In this document: in pieces, positions 13,440 through 17,464 of the stretch
How the letters are laid out: each line of letters starts with the position of its first letter
Numbering within the stretch: position 1 is the first letter of the stretch
NCBI GenBank assembly: GCA_024640745.1
Contig: JAHEEL010000021.1
Span: 1 to 17,464 of the forward strand
Source of the DNA: Actinomycetes bacterium
GTDB lineage: Bacteria; Actinomycetota; Acidimicrobiia; Spongiisociales; UBA5794
Length of the DNA: 17,464 nucleotides
Reading direction: 5' to 3'
Notes under the pieces: generated by a model
Seen by the model: the letters and a program-made list of their open reading frames with translations, nothing else
What the model was told of the DNA's origin: nothing
The model's database searches: none
Program-made: the position numbers and the translations under genes

Positions 13440-14113
13440 CGCTCCGCCCTCCGGACGATCAAGGCGACGATCAGGAGGCCGACGATCTCGAGCGTCAGCC
13501 CAACTCCCAGCATGACCAGACCGACCGCGCCGTGCAGCGCGAACCCCGTCGCATGGCCGCTTGCGAACAGCAGGAGGGCGAACACAACGGGAGCGACGCC
13601 GACAACGATCGCCGACAGGCGAGCCTGAGCGGTGGCGGCCCGTCGCTCGCGAATCATCTCGGCAGCGCCGGCGGCCCGATCCGCGAGGCCCTCGAAAGTG
13701 TCGGCCACGCGCGCACCCGACCAGTCGCTGAGCCGGAATGCCGAAGCGGCAAGCCGCCCATTTGCCGGGAATCGCTCTTCGACCATCGCGGCGATGTCTC
13801 CCATCGGAGCGCCGGCCAGCGCGAACCGAACCGGCCGGTCGAACGAAATGGCCGGCACGCGATGCGCGGCCTCGCCGAGCGCGCGCCGCAGCGATGCACC
13901 TGCTCGCAGCTCGGCGGCGAGGGCCCTGAAGTACGTCGCCTCGTCGTCCGGTGCAATGCGCGGTGAGCGGCGTCGCTTTGCCGCAACGATCGCCCACACG
14001 CCGGCGCCCGCCAGAACGAGGCGCGGCTCGATGACCGCCACCGCGGCGATAGCGAGCGCCGCCGGGTGAACCCCGACCGCGACGCCGACCCCGAGGAGCA
14101 CGGCGGTCAGCAC
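13436..14113 (-). CDS. tadB: TadB-like type II secretion F-domain membrane protein
   Basis: The protein has 225 residues. Two or three N-terminal helices (about 2-45) end in a basic AAKRRRSPR. A T2SSF domain follows, with FRALAAELRAGASLRRAL and, further on, AAEMIRERRAATAQARLSA. The C-terminal helices are at about 165-185 and 192-220. It is the partner of TadC in the inner-membrane platform of the pilus machine. Length and position correspond to Rv3658c. The GTG start overlaps the tadA stop by 7 bases (14107-14113), so translation is probably coupled. Confidence 0.85.
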   Translation of the reverse strand: MLTAVLLGVGVAVGVHPAALAIAAVAVIEPRLVLAGAGVWAIVAAKRRRSPRIAPDDEATYFRALAAELRAGASLRRALGEAAHRVPAISFDRPVRFALAGAPMGDIAAMVEERFPANGRLAASAFRLSDWSGARVADTFEGLADRAAGAAEMIRERRAATAQARLSAIVVGVAPVVFALLLFASGHATGFALHGAVGLVMLGVGLTLEIVGLLIVALIVRRAER

Positions 14114-15168
14114 GGGTAGATCTCGTTGATTGCGTCGGCGCGAACCTCAGAGATCGAAGCGACCGTACGCTCGCCCGATCGGCGTGAAACGAAGACGACC
14201 CGGTCGATTGCGGATCGGATTTGACGTCGGAGCGTTTCGATCGATGCACCGGAGCCTGCGGTGGCGGCAAGGCTCTCGAGTCGCCACAGGGCTTCCTCCG
14301 GTCCGTTGGCGTGGATCGTCGACATCGATCCGTCGTGCCCGGTACTCATCGCCTGAACCATGTCGAGGGCCTCGGGACCTCTGACTTCTCCCACAACGAT
14401 GCGATCAGGGCGAAGACGCAGGGCGTGGCGAAGCAGCGTGCGCAGCGTGATCTCCCCAACTCCTTCGGCGTTCGGCGGGCGGGCCTCGAGCCGAACAACG
14501 TGCCCGTCGAGACGGAGCTCGGCCGCATCCTCGACCGTCACCGTGCGCTCCGATTGGTCGATCTCCTTCGAAAGCACGTTCAGCAGCGTTGTCTTACCCG
14601 CGCCGGTTCCCCCGGCCACGAGGAGATTCCGCCGATCGGTCACCGCCGAGCGAAGCTGCGCAGCACCGTCGGCCGAGATACCACCGCCGGCGATCAGTTC
14701 GTCGAGATCGGAGACGGTCGCCGAGAACCGCCGCACGGCGATGATCGGACCGTCGACCGACGCCGGCGGAATCACCGCATGCAAACGTGAACCGTCCGGG
14801 AGGCGAGCATCGACCGCAGGGCTTGCCCGATCGATGCGGAGACCGAGCGGCGCCAGCACCCGCTCGACGGCGGCGATGATCGCCCGGTCGTCGGCGAAAG
14901 AGCAATCGCTCCGTTCGAGCACGCCGCGCCGCTCGATCCAGATCTCGGACGGCCCGTTGACCAGGACGTCGGTCACGTCGGGGTCTCGAAGCAGCCGCTC
15001 GACGGGGCCAAGACCCGCGAGGGCGTCCACGGCGTCGACGATCGCGTCGGGACCCGCAAGCGGAGCAACGTCGGGTGCAATCGCCGATGCAGCCGCCGTG
15101 AGTGCCCCGCGCTCGAGCGGCACATCGGACTCCAGGAGCTGACGGATGATCCGATCGGTCACTCCCAT
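14107..15168 (-). CDS. tadA: TadA/CpaF-type secretion ATPase
   Basis: This is a hexameric ATPase of the VirB11/PulE superfamily that powers pilus assembly, 353 residues. An N-terminal sensor domain contains VERLLRDPDVTDVLVNGP (about 56-73). The Walker A motif is GGTGAGKTT (186-194), with an Asp-box-like VTVEDAAELRL just after it. The Walker B region is RIVVGEVRG with Glu261. The His-box is TGHDGSMSTIHAN (276-288). All catalytic motifs are intact. The ATG at 15168 has GGGA 6 bases upstream. A GTG at 15162 would instead give the GTGA overlap seen elsewhere in the operon and is a real alternative. The open frame extends far upstream but has no coding character there. This slot is Rv3659c in mycobacteria. 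Confidence 0.94.
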   Translation of the reverse strand: MGVTDRIIRQLLESDVPLERGALTAAASAIAPDVAPLAGPDAIVDAVDALAGLGPVERLLRDPDVTDVLVNGPSEIWIERRGVLERSDCSFADDRAIIAAVERVLAPLGLRIDRASPAVDARLPDGSRLHAVIPPASVDGPIIAVRRFSATVSDLDELIAGGGISADGAAQLRSAVTDRRNLLVAGGTGAGKTTLLNVLSKEIDQSERTVTVEDAAELRLDGHVVRLEARPPNAEGVGEITLRTLLRHALRLRPDRIVVGEVRGPEALDMVQAMSTGHDGSMSTIHANGPEEALWRLESLAATAGSGASIETLRRQIRSAIDRVVFVSRRSGERTVASISEVRADAINEIYPC

Positions 15169-15704
15169 GCGTGATCCCAAACCCGGCGCCATGCACGGAG
15201 CCACCGATCGCCGAGGTGCGGAGCGCGACCGGAGAGGAGCGCACCAACCGTGCCGGGCCTCGGTCGCGGCAGCACGACGCCGCCCTGCGGCGGCCGAACC
15301 CGCCAAGCCGAACGCTGGTACACGGCAGGGCCGGGGTAGCGCTTGAGTATCGAGCCCGGCACCAGGGGCAGCACCGGAATTGCTCCGCCGTCTCCGGAAT
15401 GATCGGCCGGAAGTCGCAGGACCACTGCAGGCCAGCCGTTCACGAGCGCGCGCAACACCTCTTCGGCGTCCTCGGCATCGATGCCGCCGTTTGCGATGAC
15501 CGCAACGCCGCTCCGTTGGGGTGAGAGGTCGGCCTTTGTCGGACCGTCCGCGACCAGACGCGCGAGCGTCATGTCGCCCGGATAGCGCGGCCCCGACGGA
15601 TCCACGTCGACCACCACGGCAGTCCCGGCTGCCGCACCGAGAGCGAGCGGCGCGACGGCTCCGAGCACCTCGTCCTCCGGCGACCAGATGGCAAGCGCCG
15701 GCAT
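15159..15704 (-). CDS. Protein in the CpaE/Ssd slot of the Tad operon, lacking a P-loop
   Basis: The protein has 181 residues and is the first gene of the operon. In mycobacteria this place is held by Rv3660c (Ssd), a MinD/ParA-like protein related to CpaE. This protein is much shorter and contains no Walker A motif. AVVVDVDPSGPRYPGDMTLA (29-48) recalls the segment after switch I in MinD-type ATPases, where an Asp-containing strand precedes a Gly. The remainder (VAVIANGGIDAED, PAVVLRLPAD, VLPLVPGSILKRYPG) looks like alternating strands and helices, with a Trp/Arg-rich tail (GDRWLRAWRRVWDHAWE). The ATG at 15704 has GGAG 5 bases upstream. Homology to Ssd is inferred mainly from position and this faint resemblance. 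Confidence 0.65.
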   Translation of the reverse strand: MPALAIWSPEDEVLGAVAPLALGAAAGTAVVVDVDPSGPRYPGDMTLARLVADGPTKADLSPQRSGVAVIANGGIDAEDAEEVLRALVNGWPAVVLRLPADHSGDGGAIPVLPLVPGSILKRYPGPAVYQRSAWRVRPPQGGVVLPRPRPGTVGALLSGRAPHLGDRWLRAWRRVWDHAWE

Positions 15705-15730
15705 TGCAGCTCCGTGAGACAACTGGAGGC

Positions 15731-15759
15731 ACCGTATGCGCCCGCCCCCGTCGATGCAA
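15731..15759 (-). promoter_or_regulatory. Promoter of the Tad operon
   Basis: On the minus strand TTGCAT (15754-15759) and TACGGT (15731-15736) are separated by exactly 17 bases. Transcription would start near 15724, about 20 bases before the ATG at 15704 and just upstream of its GGAG. This is the only good promoter seen for the seven-gene operon. It lies back to back with that of the HAD gene. Confidence 0.55.
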
Positions 15760-15800
15760 GACCTCCGATTCACGGTCACGTTGCCCCCGAAATCTGCCGA

Positions 15801-15806
15801 TACACT
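15801..15806 (+). promoter_or_regulatory. Candidate -10 element (TACACT) for leaderless HAD phosphatase mRNA
   Basis: TACACT ends 7 bases before the ATG at 15814 and no Shine-Dalgarno lies in between, which fits a leaderless transcript. The only TTG-like -35 (TTGCCC, 15781-15786) is 14 bases away, too close for normal use, so the call rests on the -10 and its position. Confidence 0.4.
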
Positions 15807-15813
15807 CGCCGTC

Positions 15814-16596
15814 ATGCAGCAGGCAGCCTTCTTCGACCTCGACAAGACCGTCATCGCGAAATCGTCGACGCTCGCCTTCGGCAAACCGCTGTACCAGGCC
15901 GGATTCCTCGGCCGCAAGGCGCTCGCTCGCATGGGGATGGCTCAGGTCTTCTATCGGCTGTTCGGCGCCGATGAGGATCAACTCGGCCGCGCCCGGGACG
16001 AACTGCTCCACCTGATTGCGGGATGGCAGCGGGACGAGATCGAGCAACTCGTTCGTGAGACGCTCGCGGACGTAGCCGAGCCACTCGTCTACGCGGAGGC
16101 CCTGTTCCTCATCGACGAGCACACACGGCAAGGACGCCGCGTCATCATCATCTCGGCGAGCCCCGAGGAGATCGTCCGCCCGATCGCGGAATACATCGGC
16201 GTGAGCGAGGTCATCGCGACGAAGGTGAAGACCGACAGTCAGGGCCGCTACCTCCCGGAGGTCGAGGTCTATGCCATGGGGCCGGGCAAGGCCGACGCTA
16301 TGCAAGCGCTGGCCCGAACCGATGAGATCGACCTCGACGGGTCGTTCGCGTACTCGGACTCCATCACGGACCTCCCCATGCTCGAGGCCGTCGGGAATCC
16401 AGTCGCCGTCAATCCCGAGAAGGAACTCCGCTCGATCGCGGAGGAGCGCGATTGGCCCATGCTCGAGTTCCAACGGCCGGTCACCGTGGGCCCGGCGATC
16501 CCAAGGCCGTCGCCACTCACCGGCGCGGCCGTCGTCCTCTCCGCTGCGGCGCTCGCGGCAGCCGTAGCCTTGCTGAAGCGTCGTTCTCGCGCCTGA
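15814..16596 (+). CDS. HAD-IB (SerB-like) phosphatase with C-terminal membrane anchor
   Basis: This is a HAD-superfamily subclass IB hydrolase, 260 residues, the family of Rv3661 and phosphoserine phosphatase-like enzymes. Motif I is FFDLDKTVI (7-15) with nucleophile Asp9 and acid Asp11. Motif II is IIISASPEE (Ser near 113-115). Motif III Lys is in MGPGKADAM, and motif IV is AYSDSITDLPML. A helical cap lies between motifs I and II. The last 30 residues form a hydrophobic helix (GAAVVLSAAALAAAVALL) ending in KRRSRA, so the enzyme is probably tethered with its domain in the cytoplasm. The substrate is unknown. The ATG at 15814 directly precedes motif I; an upstream in-frame start at 15736 would add a non-conserved leader. 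It diverges from the Tad operon, as in mycobacteria. Confidence 0.9.
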   Translation: MQQAAFFDLDKTVIAKSSTLAFGKPLYQAGFLGRKALARMGMAQVFYRLFGADEDQLGRARDELLHLIAGWQRDEIEQLVRETLADVAEPLVYAEALFLIDEHTRQGRRVIIISASPEEIVRPIAEYIGVSEVIATKVKTDSQGRYLPEVEVYAMGPGKADAMQALARTDEIDLDGSFAYSDSITDLPMLEAVGNPVAVNPEKELRSIAEERDWPMLEFQRPVTVGPAIPRPSPLTGAAVVLSAAALAAAVALLKRRSRA

Positions 16597-16643
16597 TCCG
16601 GCCCCGGGTCCGCTTCTTCCCGGTCTACCCCGTCGTCGTTTCC

Positions 16644-16657
16644 GCCGGTCTTCCGGC
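16644..16657. terminator. Short hairpin between convergent genes, possible weak bidirectional terminator
   Basis: GCCGG (16644-16648) and CCGGC (16653-16657) form a five-base stem with a four-base loop, within the 66 bases between the HAD stop and the end of the facing gene. There is no T-run on either strand, so strong intrinsic termination is unlikely. Confidence 0.25.
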
Positions 16658-16662
16658 CGAGG

Positions 16663-17208
16663 TCAGGTGCCGATGCCGTCGTTCGACTCGCCCGGGATCT
16701 CGTCGGCATCGACGTGATCGCCCGCGTCGTGGTCCGCTTTGTCGCCCGCGCCGGCGAGGACCCAGAACACGACCAGCGTCAGTGCCGCCACGCCCGCGGC
16801 CACGCCGCCGACCAGCCACCAATTCGGTCCCGGAGCATCCGCCTGCGGGCTCGTGGGGCGCGAGGACGAGACCGCTGCGGGGTCGACGCCGAGCTCGGTG
16901 AGCGTCAGCAGATCTGAGATGTCGCTCGATCCACCGGCATCGATCGCTTCGAAAGCAATCTGCACGTCTTCGCGTCCCGAAAGGCGAAGAACCCCGACCC
17001 ATCGGCCGTCGCCCTGATCGACGAGCGCCACCGGGGGCAGCTCACCGGCGAACGCGACCACGCGGGCCAAGACGGCGGAGCGACCGCCGTCGACTTCGAC
17101 GGAGACCTCGACGGTCATCCCCGAATCGACCTCGAGCGCCCGCGCCTCCGCCTCCCCGAAAGGGGCGCCGAGCGCAACGGACAGGAGGAGCGCAAGAAGA
17201 AGCGGCAT
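16663..17208 (-). CDS. Hypothetical secreted, single-pass membrane-anchored protein
   Basis: I do not recognise this 181-residue protein. It has a signal peptide (MPLLLALLLSVALGAP). An extracytoplasmic domain of about 90 residues is rich in beta-type alternation (MTVEVSVEVDG, AVLARVVAFAG, RWVGVLRLSG, VQIAFEAIDAG), like a small beta-sandwich. A Ser/Pro linker follows (SSSRPTSPQADAPGP), then one transmembrane helix (about 129-153, WWLVGGVAAGVAALTLVVFW) and an acidic cytoplasmic tail with three His (DKADHDAGDHVDADE). The ATG at 17208 is chosen because the signal peptide begins there; an in-frame extension upstream is Arg-rich and unlikely. It converges on the HAD gene and diverges from leuC. No function is proposed. 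Confidence 0.7.
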   Translation of the reverse strand: MPLLLALLLSVALGAPFGEAEARALEVDSGMTVEVSVEVDGGRSAVLARVVAFAGELPPVALVDQGDGRWVGVLRLSGREDVQIAFEAIDAGGSSDISDLLTLTELGVDPAAVSSSRPTSPQADAPGPNWWLVGGVAAGVAALTLVVFWVLAGAGDKADHDAGDHVDADEIPGESNDGIGT

Positions 17209-17215
17209 CGCCGTG

Positions 17216-17221
17216 AGCGTA
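17216..17221 (-). promoter_or_regulatory. Candidate -10 element (TACGCT) for leaderless mRNA of the anchored protein
   Basis: TACGCT on the minus strand ends 7 bases before the ATG at 17208, with no Shine-Dalgarno between. This is the same layout as at the LCP and HAD genes. No -35 is evident. Confidence 0.35.
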
Positions 17222-17294
17222 CCGGGGCTCGCGCCGCCCGCGAGTGACCTCGACCCGGTCGACCAAGGCCTTGCCCACGGGCGCAGATGACTGG

Positions 17295-17322
17295 TTGCGA
17301 ATCGCATGCCTGTCCCTAACCT
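17295..17322 (+). promoter_or_regulatory. Candidate promoter of leuC
   Basis: TTGCGA (17295-17300) and TAACCT (17317-17322) are 16 bases apart. Transcription would start about 17329-17331, two to four bases before the ATG at 17333. No Shine-Dalgarno is present, so the mRNA is probably leaderless or nearly so. I see no leader peptide or T-box-like structure in this short gap. Confidence 0.45.
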
Positions 17323-17332
17323 GCGGCGAACC

Positions 17333-17464
17333 ATGAATGCCCCCCGCACCCTCTACGAGAAGATCTGGGACGACCACGTCGTCTTGACCGAAGACGATGG
17401 CACCGACCTCCTCTTCGTCGACCTGCACCTCGTCCACGAAGTCACCTCGCCCCAGGCATTTGAA
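17333..17464 (+). CDS. leuC: 3-isopropylmalate dehydratase large subunit, first 44 codons (cut by window edge)
   Basis: This is the N-terminus of LeuC, the [4Fe-4S] subunit that isomerises 2-isopropylmalate to 3-isopropylmalate in leucine synthesis. RTLYEKIWDDHVV followed by LLFVDLHLVHEVTSPQAFE is the highly conserved start of the family. The frame is open to the last base. The iron-sulfur cysteines lie beyond the window. The ATG at 17333 is the only start that fits the family length. leuD would be expected downstream, outside the window. Confidence 0.95.
   Translation, partial: MNAPRTLYEKIWDDHVVLTEDDGTDLLFVDLHLVHEVTSPQAFE

Noticed and set aside
12858..14270. Long minus-strand frame merging with TadC (470 codons)
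   Set aside because: Only the last 193 codons have membrane-protein character. The rest is a frame shadow of tadB and tadA. The ATGA overlap at 13436-13439 gives the real start.
14107..16473. Single very long minus-strand frame that would extend the TadA ATPase to 788 residues
   Set aside because: The upstream half is antisense to the HAD gene and overlaps the first Tad gene in another frame. It is Arg/Gly-rich without family similarity, and TadA proteins of this type start near the ATG at 15168.
12830..16657. Similar GCCGG-loop-CCGGC hairpins at 12830-12842 and 16644-16657 as a dispersed repeat family
   Set aside because: The shared core is only about ten bases of GC-rich palindrome, easily expected by chance in this composition.
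1..17464. Search for defence systems, phage genes, transposases, tRNA and riboswitches
   Set aside because: Nearly all sequence is accounted for by housekeeping, transport, wall and pilus genes. The gaps are short and none shows a tRNA cloverleaf, T-box or known riboswitch core that I can recognise.

Overview
The window reads as ordinary chromosome of a high-GC Gram-positive bacterium. By eye the GC content is roughly 60-65%, the genes are tightly packed, and many starts are GTG. Two points suggest an actinobacterium, possibly Acidimicrobiia-like. The block 11885-16596 has the gene order of the mycobacterial Rv3654c-Rv3661 Tad-like locus. The secreted lipoproteins carry Thr/Ala/Ser-rich spacers. 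The family assignments are sound, but the lineage is an inference.

Left part (1-8172, all minus strand, read right to left). An alpha-glucoside-type ABC importer (solute-binding lipoprotein, then two permeases, aglE/F/G-like) is followed by a small four-helix membrane protein, a fused two-domain histidine phosphatase, a PimB'-like GT4 glycosyltransferase, and topA, which runs off the left edge. A strong intrinsic terminator lies between the binding-protein gene and the permeases. An operator-like inverted repeat lies at the presumed transcription start. No ABC ATPase is present.

Centre (8378-11884). hppA, a membrane pyrophosphatase with K+-dependent-type residues, is transcribed to the left. 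A lipoprotein-type LytR-CpsA-Psr (LCP) enzyme for cell-wall polymer attachment is transcribed to the right. They diverge from a 159-bp promoter region.

Right part. A minus-strand Tad/type IV pilus-like operon covers 11885-15704. In transcription order it holds a CpaE/Ssd-position protein without a P-loop, the TadA ATPase, TadB, TadC, a Flp-like small pilin (DUF4244), a TadE-like protein and an Rv3654c-like TadE protein. Most junctions overlap by 4-10 bases. The exception is the gap before the small pilin, which holds a hairpin and a separate Shine-Dalgarno. A HAD-IB phosphatase (Rv3661-like) diverges from this operon. It is followed by a convergent gene for an unknown secreted, membrane-anchored protein, and then by the first 44 codons of leuC.

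I see no rRNA, tRNA, CRISPR array, insertion sequence, phage gene or att site. No intergenic stretch exceeds about 205 bases. I found no clearly new multi-gene system. The most unusual points are the P-loop-less protein in the CpaE/Ssd slot, the double phosphatase with a probable CTG start beside a mannosyltransferase-like gene, and the lipoprotein form of the LCP enzyme.
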